Shown here one piece after another: positions 25,363 through 34,802 of a stretch of 64,000 bases of DNA (position 1 is the first letter of the stretch; the number at the start of each line of letters is the position of its first letter). Source of the stretch: UBA4416 sp038327195 (lineage in GTDB: Bacteria > Bacteroidota > Bacteroidia > B-17B0 > Aurantibacillaceae); the NCBI GenBank assembly GCA_038327195.1, contig JBBQKU010000019.1, positions 1 to 64,000 on the forward strand. Direction: 5' to 3'. The notes beneath the pieces were generated by a model. That model was not told the origin of the DNA. It saw only the letters and a program-made list of their open reading frames with translations, and searched no databases. The position numbers were made by a program, and so were the translations under genes.

Positions 25363-26451
25363 TTAATTTTTGATGATTTCAAACTCAACCCTTCTGTTTT
25401 TTGCTTTACCTTCATCAGTTTCATTAGTCGCAATTGGCACTGAACTTCCATAACCTTTAAAGTACATTTTATTTTGGGTTCCTTTTTTAATTAGGTATTC
25501 AAAAACTTCTCGCGCACGTTGCTCTGATAATTTTTGATTTTTTGATCTAGAACCTGAGTTATCCGAATGACCATTTATTTGAACTTCCATAGTAGGATTA
25601 CGAATTAAATATTGTGCTAATTTATTTAATTCAGAAAAAGATTCTGGTAATATATAGGACTTTCCATTTTCAAAGAATATGTTTTTTAATGCAACTTTTT
25701 CACCAACTTTAATATTGTTTTTTACTTGTAAAACTGAATCTTCTTCATTGATATTAAATGAACCTACAATTTCAACCTTTACTTTTTCAATCAATTCTTT
25801 TGCTTTTATTAAAGAAACATCATCTACAAAATAGTATGCCTCTTTGAATCCAAATTTGAAGATGTTCATTCTAACCATATCTTTTTTAACATTTGGGGCA
25901 AAATTCCCAATCGTTAAGTATTTTTCTCCACCATCAGCTTGGTATTTTCCTGAAATTTTAAACCACTGGTATCCATTTATAAAACTACCTTTTTTACTAA
26001 CTGAATCAATTATTGCTGTTTTTACTGCATCAGCCTTGCCTTTATACCCGACCTTACTAAATAATGCTCCAAATGATTTAAGGCTAGCATTACTCCAAAA
26101 TGCTAATCTAATATACATGTCAAATTGATAGATTGTTCCTCTATGTAAAGCATCTGCAAGTTTTACTTGAGCAAATTCTTTATATTTTTTCTGAAAACGT
26201 AATCCAACGTAACAATCACCCGTTCTACCACCTTTTTGAGAGGAAGTATCGTTTTTTAAAGGTTCTTGATAATAATCTACACTTGCAATTTGAGACCAAG
26301 GAATGGCCTGACGAATACTACCAGATTTTTTTCGGTAATTTTCAAAACTACCATTAGGAACTAGGTTTTTGTGAATTTCAACTGTTTGTTGAGCTTTTAA
26401 AAAATTTACGAAAAGTAAAAATGGTAATAAGTATTTAAGGTGTAATGTCAT
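25363..26451 (-). CDS. OmpA family protein with N-terminal jelly-roll-like domain
   Basis: A 362-residue exported protein (signal ending LKAQ). The N-terminal half (about 25-215) begins NLVPNGSFENY, a pattern of carbohydrate-binding-like beta-sandwich domains. The C-terminal half (about 245-362) is an OmpA peptidoglycan-binding domain with EVQINGHSDNSGSRSKN and NRRVEFEI. It likely anchors a ligand- or surface-binding module to the cell wall. Confidence 0.82.
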   Translation of the reverse strand: MTLHLKYLLPFLLFVNFLKAQQTVEIHKNLVPNGSFENYRKKSGSIRQAIPWSQIASVDYYQEPLKNDTSSQKGGRTGDCYVGLRFQKKYKEFAQVKLADALHRGTIYQFDMYIRLAFWSNASLKSFGALFSKVGYKGKADAVKTAIIDSVSKKGSFINGYQWFKISGKYQADGGEKYLTIGNFAPNVKKDMVRMNIFKFGFKEAYYFVDDVSLIKAKELIEKVKVEIVGSFNINEEDSVLQVKNNIKVGEKVALKNIFFENGKSYILPESFSELNKLAQYLIRNPTMEVQINGHSDNSGSRSKNQKLSEQRAREVFEYLIKKGTQNKMYFKGYGSSVPIATNETDEGKAKNRRVEFEIIKN

Positions 26452-26513
26452 ATATGTAACTTGCTGTAAAAATAGGTTTTACAATATATTTTTGAAATAA
26501 TTGTTATTAACAC

Positions 26514-26542
26514 TTGTAATTATAAAAAAAGTTGTATATTTG
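26514..26542 (+). promoter_or_regulatory. Promoter of rpsT
   Basis: TTG at 26514-26516 and TATATTTG at 26535-26542, separated by 18 nt. This is the Bacteroidota housekeeping promoter pattern. The start codon lies 38 nt further on. Confidence 0.8.
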
Positions 26543-26579
26543 CAATCCAAATTAAAAAACAGAATAAAACTTAAATAGA

Positions 26580-26837
26580 ATGGCAAATCATAAGTCGGCA
26601 ATAAAAAGAATTAGATCAAATAACGCAAAACGTTTATCGAATCGTTATTATGCTAAAACAACTCGTAATGCAATCAAAAAATTGCGCGATACAGATACTA
26701 AAACAGAAGCAGGAGCTTTATTACCTAAAGTTGTTGCTATGATTGATAAATTGGCTAAAAAAAGTGTGATACACAAGAATAAAGCATCAAATTTAAAGTC
26801 TAAATTAACTAAAAAAGTTAATGCTATTGCTAAATAA
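26580..26837 (+). CDS. rpsT: 30S ribosomal protein S20
   Basis: An 85-residue basic protein with the S20 N-terminus MANHKSAIKRIRSNNAKRL and the conserved KKSVIHKNKASNLKSKL near the C-terminus. It binds 16S rRNA in the 30S subunit. Monocistronic, between a strong promoter and a terminator. Confidence 0.97.
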   Translation: MANHKSAIKRIRSNNAKRLSNRYYAKTTRNAIKKLRDTDTKTEAGALLPKVVAMIDKLAKKSVIHKNKASNLKSKLTKKVNAIAK

Positions 26838-26860
26838 GTTGTAGCATTTTTGTAAAATTA

Positions 26861-26890
26861 AAAAATCCCACTTTATGTGGTTTTTTTTTT
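26861..26890 (+). terminator. Terminator of rpsT
   Basis: Short hairpin: a CCAC/GTGG core extended by A-T pairs, followed by ten T. Confidence 0.8.
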
Positions 26891-26922
26891 GACAATAAAT
26901 TAGGCTGTAAATAATAAATTCT

Positions 26923-26930
26923 TATTTTTG
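26923..26930 (+). promoter_or_regulatory. -7 element upstream of the TPR lipoprotein gene
   Basis: TATTTTTG, 30 nt before the ATG. No good TTG at the right distance; only CTG at 26904-26906. Confidence 0.55.
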
Positions 26931-26960
26931 CATAAAAATTTAACAAATAATCCTTAAAAA

Positions 26961-28700
26961 ATGAATTCTAAAAATTTACGAAACTTAAGTTTAGCTGTTG
27001 GAGCTACCGCATTACTTGTGGGATGTAACGGACTAGGTAAAATGGTAAAAAAACAAAGTACAATTACTTATGATGTAAAACCAAATCCATTGGAAATGCA
27101 CGGAGACAGTGTAGTATTTAGTGTTTCAGGTAAATACCCAGCTAAGTTATTTGCTAAAAAAGCAACGGTAACTGTAACTCCCGTAGTTAAGTTTGCTGGT
27201 GGGGAAAAAGCGATGAAACCAATCATTTTAGTAGGAGAAAAAGCAACAGGAAGTGGCCAAAAAATCAGTTATGAAAAAGGTGGTACTTTTAGTTACACTA
27301 GTGAAAAATTTGCCTATGCGCCAGCAATGAAAGTTGCAACTGTTGAGTTACGTGCTCAAGGTGCTGTTAAAAAGAAAACTAAAGATTTTACTCCAATTAC
27401 TTTAGCCGATGGTACAATTATAACTCCTTTATTAGTTCGTAATGACGAAAAAGGAATTTATGCAGCTGATGCATTTGTAAAATCAGTTCCTGCTAATCAA
27501 GTTGCTAATATTTATTATGTTATTAATAAATCAGACGTACGTTCATCTGAATTGAAATCTGAAGAAATGAAAAATATCCAAACTTTTATTTCTCAAAATA
27601 TTAATAACCCTTGGTATATGTTTAAAGACATTAGCGTTTCTGCATATGCATCTCCAGACGGAGAACTTTCTTTAAATGCTGATTTAGCTAAAGATCGTGC
27701 TAAATCTGGTTCTAAAGCTTTAATGGGCGAATTCAAAAAAAATAAAAACAAAGACCAATTATTTGGTAAAGAAGAAGCAAACTACAAAACACAAACAACT
27801 GCTGAAGATTGGGATGGTTTTAAAACGTTAATGGAAGGTTCTTCAATCGCTGATAAAGATTTAATTTTACGTGTATTAACGATGTATACTGACGGTGAAC
27901 AACGTGAAAAAGAAATTAAAAATTTATCAAAAACTTATACTGAAGTTGCTGAGAAAATTTTACCAAAATTACGCCGTTCAGTTTTAACTGTTAACGTAGA
28001 TAAAAAATCACGTACTGATGAGCAAATAACTAAATTAACTACAACCAACATTGATAGTTTATCTTTAGAGGAGTTATTATATGCTGCTAACTTAACTACT
28101 GATTTAAATAATAAAGTTATGATTTACAAGGCAGCAGAAAAAAACTTTGCGAGCGATTGGAGAACTTCTAATAATTTAGGGGTTGCTTTATTAGCACAAA
28201 ACAAAGTTTCTGAAGCAGGTGAAGCATTTACAAGAGCTGAAAAAACAGCTAATGGAAACCCAATAGTAATGAATCAACTAGGTATCATTGCTGCAAAAGG
28301 CGGTGACCGTGTTAAAGCTATGGAATATTATAATAAAGCAAATGGTGCTGGTTCAGAAGTTAATTACAATAAAGGAATTGTAAATGTTCGTGATGGTAAA
28401 TATGCAGATGCTGTTTCTAACTTCGGTTCAAGTAAAGATTTCAACAAAGCATTAGCTGAATTGTTAAATGGTAATGCTGGTGCTGTAACTACTACTTTAG
28501 ATGGTGGAAATGATAAAGATAACGCAATGGCATTTTATTTAAAAGCAGTTGCAGCAGCACGTGGCGCTAATGCAGCAAATGTTGTTTCTAATTTAAAAAC
28601 AGCTATTGAAAAAGACGGAAGTCTTAAAGCAGCAGCTAAAGATGATGCAGAATTTATTAAATTAAAAGAAAATGCAGAATTTAAAGCATTAGTAAACTAA
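26961..28700 (+). CDS. Large lipoprotein with OmpA-like and TPR segments
   Basis: A 579-residue lipoprotein: lipobox ALLVGC (Cys22). An N-terminal beta-rich region spans about 35-150. An OmpA-like segment around 205-250 contains SVSAYASPDGELSLNADLAK. TPR units lie in the last third (about 385-520; NNLGVALLAQNKVSEAGEAF). Codon use looks like a highly expressed gene. Function is not established; it resembles abundant envelope lipoproteins of Bacteroidota that may organise the periplasm. Confidence 0.7.
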   Translation: MNSKNLRNLSLAVGATALLVGCNGLGKMVKKQSTITYDVKPNPLEMHGDSVVFSVSGKYPAKLFAKKATVTVTPVVKFAGGEKAMKPIILVGEKATGSGQKISYEKGGTFSYTSEKFAYAPAMKVATVELRAQGAVKKKTKDFTPITLADGTIITPLLVRNDEKGIYAADAFVKSVPANQVANIYYVINKSDVRSSELKSEEMKNIQTFISQNINNPWYMFKDISVSAYASPDGELSLNADLAKDRAKSGSKALMGEFKKNKNKDQLFGKEEANYKTQTTAEDWDGFKTLMEGSSIADKDLILRVLTMYTDGEQREKEIKNLSKTYTEVAEKILPKLRRSVLTVNVDKKSRTDEQITKLTTTNIDSLSLEELLYAANLTTDLNNKVMIYKAAEKNFASDWRTSNNLGVALLAQNKVSEAGEAFTRAEKTANGNPIVMNQLGIIAAKGGDRVKAMEYYNKANGAGSEVNYNKGIVNVRDGKYADAVSNFGSSKDFNKALAELLNGNAGAVTTTLDGGNDKDNAMAFYLKAVAAARGANAANVVSNLKTAIEKDGSLKAAAKDDAEFIKLKENAEFKALVN

Positions 28701-28722
28701 AATAATTTTATTTATTTGAAAT

Positions 28723-28754
28723 AAAAAACCCTCAAAGAAATTTGAGGGTTTTTT
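28723..28754. terminator. Bidirectional terminator between convergent genes
   Basis: AAAAACCCTCAAA-gaaa-TTTGAGGGTTTTT: a perfect stem with A run before and T run after. It can serve both the lipoprotein gene (plus) and the oxidoreductase gene (minus). Confidence 0.92.
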
Positions 28755-28793
28755 ATTTTGCGCGTATTTTTTTATTCCAAACTATCAGAATTG

Positions 28794-29963
28794 TTAATCT
28801 TTTATCACTTCCTCGGCCGCAATTTTTCCAACTAAACTTCCAATAGCAACGCCCATACCGCCCATTCTAACTGCACAAATCACATTTTTTGTAACTGCCT
28901 TAATAATTGGTTTTTTTTCACTTCCAATTCCCATTATTCCTGCCCAACGTTGTTCTATTTCAAATTCTTGATTTGGAAGAATTACATTTTTTAGAAATGT
29001 ATTAAGGTAAGTTTGAATTTTAGTATTTAATTTAAAATCTGTAGAAGTTTCGATTTCAAAATCTATATTTCTACCACCTCCTAATAATATGCGATTTCCT
29101 ATATTTCTAAAATAGACATAGCCTTCATTATAGTGAAATGTCCCTTTTATTTTTAAATTTGGAATGGGTTTAGTAATTAAAACCTGAGCCCTCGCTGGTT
29201 TTATATCTTTAATTTTCAGCAATTCATTAGCAAATCCATTTGTTGCTACTATTACTTTCTTAGATTTTATTTCTCCAATATTCGTATCAAGTATTACATT
29301 AGTTTTAATATCAATTACTGTTTTTACTTCAATAGAATTTAAAATGAGAATCCCTATGTTTGAGGCATATTTCAAAAGGTTAATCATCATTTTACCAGTA
29401 TCAATTTGACCTTCTTTTGTGTTATTTATCACACCAATAATGTTATTCAATCCAAAGCTTTTTATTTTATTTGGATCAATTTTATAGGTCTGTTTTTGTT
29501 TCGTAAAAGAAAATAAATCTTTATTCAATCCATTAATTTCAGAAATACATTTATTATACTTCGTAGTATCATCAAATAATTCATAACCGCCATAATTTTT
29601 AAAATCTATATTCTTATCTCGCAATCTATTTCGCAAAATTTCTAATCCTTTTATTCGCATTTCAACTGTTTGCAAAACTTGATCTTTTGATGAGTTTTTT
29701 ACATCTGAAATTAATTCACTTACACTTCCAAAACATGCGAATCCAGCATTTTTTGTACTAGCTCCGGTTGGAAAAATCCCCCTTTCTAATATGATTATTT
29801 TTGCTTTTTTGTTCGCCTCTTTAAATGAAATTGCAGAGCTTAATCCAACAATTCCGCTACCTATAACTATTAGGTCAATGTCCGTTAAATAGGATTGTGT
29901 TTCCCAAAAGCTATGATTTGTTATTTTTTTACCTTTTTGCATGTTTTTAGTGGCGGTTTTCAT
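28794..29963 (-). CDS. FAD-dependent oxidoreductase, DAO/glycine oxidase type
   Basis: A 389-residue flavoprotein. The dinucleotide-binding motif LIVIGSGIVGLSSAI starts near residue 32. The C-terminal FAD-contacting GGMGVAIGSLVGKIAAE and the substrate-domain pattern YFRNIGNRILLGGGRN are typical of D-amino-acid oxidase-like enzymes that oxidise secondary or primary amines. The substrate cannot be told. The first about 28 residues are polar and not part of the fold. A -7 box (TATTTTTG on the minus strand at 29993-30000) fits the annotated start. Confidence 0.85.
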   Translation of the reverse strand: MKTATKNMQKGKKITNHSFWETQSYLTDIDLIVIGSGIVGLSSAISFKEANKKAKIIILERGIFPTGASTKNAGFACFGSVSELISDVKNSSKDQVLQTVEMRIKGLEILRNRLRDKNIDFKNYGGYELFDDTTKYNKCISEINGLNKDLFSFTKQKQTYKIDPNKIKSFGLNNIIGVINNTKEGQIDTGKMMINLLKYASNIGILILNSIEVKTVIDIKTNVILDTNIGEIKSKKVIVATNGFANELLKIKDIKPARAQVLITKPIPNLKIKGTFHYNEGYVYFRNIGNRILLGGGRNIDFEIETSTDFKLNTKIQTYLNTFLKNVILPNQEFEIEQRWAGIMGIGSEKKPIIKAVTKNVICAVRMGGMGVAIGSLVGKIAAEEVIKD

Positions 29964-29992
29964 GGAATTTTGATTAAATTTATCCTTTTATA

Positions 29993-30000
29993 CAAAAATA
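29993..30000 (-). promoter_or_regulatory. -7 element of the FAD oxidoreductase gene
   Basis: TATTTTTG on the minus strand, 30 nt before the start codon. It lies in the 50-nt divergent gap shared with the AAADK-protein gene. Confidence 0.6.
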
Positions 30001-30013
30001 CATTTTGTTTGTA

Positions 30014-32704
30014 ATGAAACATATTTTTCCCATAATTACTATATTATTAGTTTTTTCTTTTGCAGGATTTGCACAAGATTGGACTCTACCATTTTCTAGT
30101 AGAATTGAAAAGTCAGGAAAAAAACTACAAGGTGCTACCATTACCTTGATGCAAGGTTCTAAACAAATTATGCAAACAATGACAAGCGATGACGGCGCTT
30201 TTAAATTTCAAATCCCCCCAAATGGTGATTTTACGATTGTTGTTACAAAAACAGGACATTGTACAAAAAAATTTCAAATATCAACTAGAGGAGTTCCAGC
30301 AGATAAAACAAAAGATAGTTTTAAAGGATTTAACATAGAATCGATTAGTTTGTTTGAGCCTTTGCCAGGAATTGATTATTCAGTTCTAAATCAACCATTA
30401 GTAAAAGTCACTTACGACTCAGCAAAAGATAATTTTGATTACGATGAAAATTACAGTAATCAGATGTTAGATGCATTGGATAGATTAAGAGAACTTGAAC
30501 TAACAGCTATAAATAAACAAAAGGAATTAGAAGCAAATTATCAATCAGCAATTAAAATTGCAGATAAAGCTTTCTTGAAAAAAGATTGGAATACTGCTAA
30601 AGCTTCCTATAATCAAGCTTCCTTATTGAAAATTTCCGAAAATTATCCAAAAGATCAATTAGCTCAAATTGATATTATTTTAAAAGATCAAGAAGCATTA
30701 AATAAAAAGGCTGAGGCCGATAAAGCGGCAGCAGCAAAAGCGGCAGCAGCAAAAGCAGCAGCCGACAAAGCAGCAGCCGACAAAGCAGCCGCAGATAAAG
30801 CCGCAGCAGATAAAGCAGCAGCAGATAAAGCAGCAGCAGATAAAGCAGCAGCAGATAAAGCATCAGCAGCAAAAGCCGCCGCAGATAAAGCCGCAGCAGA
30901 TAAAGCAGCAGCCGACAAAGCAGCTGCAGATAAAGCCGCCGCCGACAAAGCAGCAGCAGATAAAGCAGCCGCAGACAAAGCAGCAGCAGATAAAGTAGCA
31001 GCAGATAAAGCAGCCGCAGTAAAAGCAGCCGCAGATAAAGCAGCCGCAGACAAAGCCGCAGCCGACAAAGCAGCTGCAGATAAGGCAGCAGCAGACAAAG
31101 CAGCAGCAGATAAAGCATCAGCAGTAAAAGCCGCAGCAGATAAAGCCGCAGTAGATAAAGCCGCAGCAGACAAAGCCGCAGCCGACAAAGCAGCTGCAGA
31201 TAAGGCAGCAGCAGATAAAGCAGCCGCAGACAAAGCAGCCGCAGACAAAGCAGCAGCAGATAAAGCATCAGCAGCAAAAGCCGCAGCAGATAAAGCAGCC
31301 GCAGACAAAGCCGCAGCCGACAAAGCAGCTGCAGATAAGGCAGCCGCAGACAAAGCCGCAGCCGACAAAGCAGCTGCAGATAAGGCAGCAGCGGATAAAG
31401 CAGCCGCAGATAAAGCAGCCGCAGACAAAGCCGCCGCCGACAAAGCATCAGCCGATAAAGCAGCCGTAGAGAAAGCAGCCGTAGAGAAAGCAGCTGCAGA
31501 GAAAGCAGCCGCAGACAAAGCCGCCGCGGATAAAGCATCAGCCGACAAAGCATCAGCAGCAAAAGCCGCTGCAGATAAAGCAGCTGCAGACAAATCAGCA
31601 GCAGATAAGGCAGCAGCCGATAAAGCAGCCGCAGACAAAGCCGCCGCGGATAAAGCATCAGGCGACAAAGCATCAGCAGCAAAAGCCGCTGCAGATAAAG
31701 CAGCTGCAGATAAAGCCGCCGCAGACAAAGCCGCAGCGGACAAAGCCGCCGCAGATAAATTATTAGGAGACAAAGCGGCTGCCGACAAAGCATCAGCAGC
31801 AAAAGCCGCTGCAGATAAAGCAGCTGCAGACAAATCAGCAGCAGATAAGGCAGCAGCCGACAAAGCCGCCGCAGATAAAGCAGTAGCCGATAAAGCCGCA
31901 GCGGACAAAGCAGCCGCAGATAAATTATTAGGAGATAAAGCCGCCGCAGACAAAGCCGCAGCGGACAAAGCAGCCGCAGCAAAAGTAGCCGCGGATAAAG
32001 CAGCAGCAGCAAAAGTAGCCGCGGATAAAGCAGCAGCCGACAAAGCAGCTGCAGACAAATCAGCAGCCGACAAAGCAGCAGCCGACAAAGCAGCCGCAGA
32101 CAAATCAGCAGCCGACAAAGCCGCTGCAGACAAAGCCGCAGCGGATAAAGCAGCCGCAGATAAATTATTAGGAGATAAAGCAGCAGCAGCAAAAGCAGCC
32201 GCGGATAAGGCATCAGCAGATAAAGCAGCAGCCGACAAAGCCGCCGCAGATAAGGCAGCAGCGGACAAAGCAAAAGCGGAACATACAATTGCTCCTAAAT
32301 TAGGTGTAGATAAATATAAAGACGCTATTGGTAAAGCTGACGGTTATTTTAAAATGAAACGTTATCAGGAGGCTAAAAAATCATACGAAGAGGCATTAAT
32401 TGAAAAAGCAAATGATACTTATGCTAAAAATAAATTAATAGAAATTGAAAAGCTGTTAAATTCAGATTCAGCAAATGTTAATTTAGTTGATGAAAAAATG
32501 AAAGCTTTAATGGCTAAATACCCTTTAGGTGTTACTGAAGAAACAATTAGTGGTACTGGTGTTGTTATTATTCAGCGTGTAGTAGTTAAAGAAACAGCAG
32601 CCTATATATATCAAAAGAAAATATTTAGCTGGGGCGGAACAACTTACTTACGAGATTCTAGCCCTATTACTGAATCAATTTTTGAACAAGAAACAAAACC
32701 TTAA
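30014..32704 (+). CDS. Envelope protein with a long AAADK-repeat rod
   Basis: An 896-residue exported protein. The ATG at 30014 gives a good signal peptide (cleavage near FAQ, residue 20); upstream TTG would add only three residues. Regions: carboxypeptidase-regulatory-like beta domain (about 28-100), helical segment (about 150-230), about 104 pentapeptides AAADK (about 235-756), a second helical TPR-like segment similar to the first (about 765-815), and a C-terminal domain ending WGGTTYLRD. The rod resembles the central helix of TolA and single-alpha-helix rods: Lys(i)-Asp(i+4) pairs. The repeat DNA is GC-rich compared with the AT-rich window. Precise function unknown. Confidence 0.8.
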   Translation: MKHIFPIITILLVFSFAGFAQDWTLPFSSRIEKSGKKLQGATITLMQGSKQIMQTMTSDDGAFKFQIPPNGDFTIVVTKTGHCTKKFQISTRGVPADKTKDSFKGFNIESISLFEPLPGIDYSVLNQPLVKVTYDSAKDNFDYDENYSNQMLDALDRLRELELTAINKQKELEANYQSAIKIADKAFLKKDWNTAKASYNQASLLKISENYPKDQLAQIDIILKDQEALNKKAEADKAAAAKAAAAKAAADKAAADKAAADKAAADKAAADKAAADKAAADKASAAKAAADKAAADKAAADKAAADKAAADKAAADKAAADKAAADKVAADKAAAVKAAADKAAADKAAADKAAADKAAADKAAADKASAVKAAADKAAVDKAAADKAAADKAAADKAAADKAAADKAAADKAAADKASAAKAAADKAAADKAAADKAAADKAAADKAAADKAAADKAAADKAAADKAAADKAAADKASADKAAVEKAAVEKAAAEKAAADKAAADKASADKASAAKAAADKAAADKSAADKAAADKAAADKAAADKASGDKASAAKAAADKAAADKAAADKAAADKAAADKLLGDKAAADKASAAKAAADKAAADKSAADKAAADKAAADKAVADKAAADKAAADKLLGDKAAADKAAADKAAAAKVAADKAAAAKVAADKAAADKAAADKSAADKAAADKAAADKSAADKAAADKAAADKAAADKLLGDKAAAAKAAADKASADKAAADKAAADKAAADKAKAEHTIAPKLGVDKYKDAIGKADGYFKMKRYQEAKKSYEEALIEKANDTYAKNKLIEIEKLLNSDSANVNLVDEKMKALMAKYPLGVTEETISGTGVVIIQRVVVKETAAYIYQKKIFSWGGTTYLRDSSPITESIFEQETKP
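30712..32280 (+). repeat. 15-nt tandem coding repeat (AAADK)
   Basis: About 104 degenerate copies of a 15-nt unit of the type GCAGCAGATAAAGCA. Synonymous third positions vary (GCA/GCC/GCT/GCG, GAT/GAC), and interruptions occur (LLGDK three times, ASAAK, AAVEK). Longer blocks recur, so larger units have been duplicated as well. The reverse strand stays open in two frames only because the repeat lacks stop triplets. Confidence 0.95.
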
Positions 32705-32712
32705 TTATTTTT

Positions 32713-33651
32713 ATGCCTGATATTTTTGATGAAGCAAATTGTTGCGTTTGTAACAATTCAGACCCTAAAGAATTTAAAGTAAAATATCAAAAAGATAATT
32801 ACGCAGTTTGTGAATGTAATAAATGTTCATTCGTTTTTATTCCCCCATATTTTCGTAAACAAATTTCTTACGAAAACTATAAAGATGAAAATGTTGCTAT
32901 TGCGGTTAGAAATGGAAACAATTTTGTGAAAATTGAACGCCATAAATTAAGATATAACTTAATTAAAAAATATAAACCAAGTGGTTCGTTGTTTGATTTA
33001 GGAGCTGGTTGGGGGCATTTTATGTTAACAGGACAGCAATTAGGTTATGATGTATATGGAATTGAAATTTCAGAACAACCTTATTTATATTCAAAAAATG
33101 ATTTAAAGTTACCCGTTGATCATATCGATTTTTTTGAAATGAAAGAAGATAAATCCTTTGATATTATTACCATGTGGGATGTTTTAGAACACATTGATAA
33201 AGCAGATCCGTTTATTGAAAAATGCGCTCGAATAAATTCTAAAAATGGGTATATCGTCATTCAAGTTCCTCAAATTGATTCTTATTTTGCGAAAAAATAT
33301 AAAGACGAATGGAAAATGATGAGTCTGGATCATGTAAATTATTTTGGCAAAAAAACAATCACTCAATTATTAAATAAACATGGTTATGAAGTAGAGTGTA
33401 TCAAATCTTCATTTGAAATAAAACTATTTATCATGTATACCGTTTTACCTTTTATTAAAAAATTTAAAGGGACTAAAACTGAAAGTAAAACCGAAATTAA
33501 ATCATCCGAAAGACAGCAATACTTTAATACATTTACTCAAAAACCAATGTGGAAATTAAAATTGTATATGAAAATTCATAATATCATTTACAATACGCTT
33601 TCTGCTTTAAACATTGGAGAAGAGATGATTGTGATTGCAAAGAAAAAATAA
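32713..33651 (+). CDS. Class I SAM-dependent methyltransferase with N-terminal zinc ribbon
   Basis: A 312-residue protein. The N-terminus has two Cys pairs (CCVCNN and CECNKC), forming a zinc ribbon. The SAM-binding motif is FDLGAGWGHF near residue 96, followed by DIITMWDVLEHI. This domain order is common in enzymes modifying sugars or lipids in envelope pathways (methyltransferase type 12). It lies 8 nt after the AAADK protein gene, so it is probably co-transcribed. Confidence 0.85.
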   Translation: MPDIFDEANCCVCNNSDPKEFKVKYQKDNYAVCECNKCSFVFIPPYFRKQISYENYKDENVAIAVRNGNNFVKIERHKLRYNLIKKYKPSGSLFDLGAGWGHFMLTGQQLGYDVYGIEISEQPYLYSKNDLKLPVDHIDFFEMKEDKSFDIITMWDVLEHIDKADPFIEKCARINSKNGYIVIQVPQIDSYFAKKYKDEWKMMSLDHVNYFGKKTITQLLNKHGYEVECIKSSFEIKLFIMYTVLPFIKKFKGTKTESKTEIKSSERQQYFNTFTQKPMWKLKLYMKIHNIIYNTLSALNIGEEMIVIAKKK

Positions 33652-33653
33652 AA

Positions 33654-34175
33654 TTATTTAATACATTGAAATAAAATTTCATCTTCAAATTCGGTGCTCG
33701 AAATTTTATTCCATTGTTTTTTTATTCCTATTTCGGTAAATCCACATTTTTTAAATAGTAACTGACTACTTGTGTTTTTTGACCCGATGTTACAATATAA
33801 TTGGTTTACTAATAAGGTTTTAAAAGCATATTCTTTAACTAATTTTATAGATTCGAAAGCGTAACCATTTTTTCGATAGTTTTCAAATATTAAAACTCCA
33901 ATGCCAATGCGCTGATGCAAAGGCTCAAAGTCAAATAAATCAATAGTTCCGATTGGTTCATTGCCTTCGTTCAAACAAATCATTAAACGTAATTGTTTGG
34001 TAGTATATATATCCTGATAAGCACTTTCTAAATATTGAGATAAAATATCTTTACTAAATGGTGTAAGTGTATTACTTATCTGCCATACAGATCTGTCGTT
34101 TTCAATAGTATACAGTATTTCAATATCTGCTTTTTCTAAAGCTCTTAAATAAATATGTTCCGACTTTATAAACAT
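33654..34175 (-). CDS. GNAT family N-acetyltransferase (RimJ/RimL type)
   Basis: A 173-residue protein with the GNAT pattern: IYLRALEKADIEIL at the start, PIGTIDLFDFEP, then IGVLIFENYRKNGYAFES (acetyl-CoA loop variant RKNGYA), LYCNIGSKNTSSQLLFKKCGF. It uses acetyl-CoA to acetylate an amine, possibly a protein N-terminus. It is directly adjacent to the upstream 34176-34748 gene (no gap) and ends 2 nt from the convergent methyltransferase gene. Confidence 0.85.
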   Translation of the reverse strand: MFIKSEHIYLRALEKADIEILYTIENDRSVWQISNTLTPFSKDILSQYLESAYQDIYTTKQLRLMICLNEGNEPIGTIDLFDFEPLHQRIGIGVLIFENYRKNGYAFESIKLVKEYAFKTLLVNQLYCNIGSKNTSSQLLFKKCGFTEIGIKKQWNKISSTEFEDEILFQCIK

Positions 34176-34748
34176 TTATTTTTTATAAAAATGATTTCGT
34201 TCCTTTATAATAACTTCTTGTAATTCATCATATGTGTATAGTGGAAAAAAAAATTGATTTGATTTAATTTTATCCTCAATATTTAATCCTAATACCTTAT
34301 CAATATAATCATTTTGTTTTAAACGCTCAATTAATTCATAGAGTAATTCAAATTCTTGTATTGAAACTACGTAAAATTCATTTAAAAATAATTTAACAGG
34401 ACTTAAGCAACTAGCTTCGTTTGGTTTTACTTGAGTGAATTGTTTAATTTGAATCTGACAAATTTCTTTTTGATAATCCAAACTAAAAACTGGATGTTTT
34501 TTTAATTTAATAAATATAGTTTCAATTTTTTTTTGCTGAATTGTTTTTAATAAGACAACTAAATCAATATCAGTTTCATGACCTTTAATTGTTAATGAAT
34601 TATAACTTCCATTTATTAAAATGCCAACATGAGGAGGTATTCTAGAAGCATGCATGACAACAATCCAAGAATTATCAGATAAATCTTCGATTGACACTTT
34701 ATCTGATAAAGAAATTGAATATAAATTTTGATTTTCCAAAGCGTTCAA
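34176..34748 (-). CDS. Conserved protein of unknown function
   Basis: A 190-residue soluble protein without signal peptide. Visible conserved-looking blocks are WIVVMHASRIPPHVGILING, LTIKGHE, KKHPVFSLDYQ and a C-terminal LYTYDELQEVIIKER. I do not recognise a characterised family. Its stop abuts the start of the acetyltransferase gene, so both are co-translated. Confidence 0.65.
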   Translation of the reverse strand: MNALENQNLYSISLSDKVSIEDLSDNSWIVVMHASRIPPHVGILINGSYNSLTIKGHETDIDLVVLLKTIQQKKIETIFIKLKKHPVFSLDYQKEICQIQIKQFTQVKPNEASCLSPVKLFLNEFYVVSIQEFELLYELIERLKQNDYIDKVLGLNIEDKIKSNQFFFPLYTYDELQEVIIKERNHFYKK

Positions 34749-34802
34749 ATATAAGAGTAATTAGAATGAGATGAAAGATTGGTTTGTGCATTATGTGAAA
34801 TA

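Noticed and set aside
30712..32280. CRISPR-like array
   Set aside because: The repeats are 15 nt, degenerate and contiguous without spacers, and lie in an open reading frame.
30675..32288. Two very long minus-strand open frames (over 520 codons) opposite the AAADK gene
   Set aside because: They are by-products of the 15-nt repeat, which has no stop triplet in these frames; their translations are Leu/Arg or Ala/Ser low-complexity without start signals or promoter.
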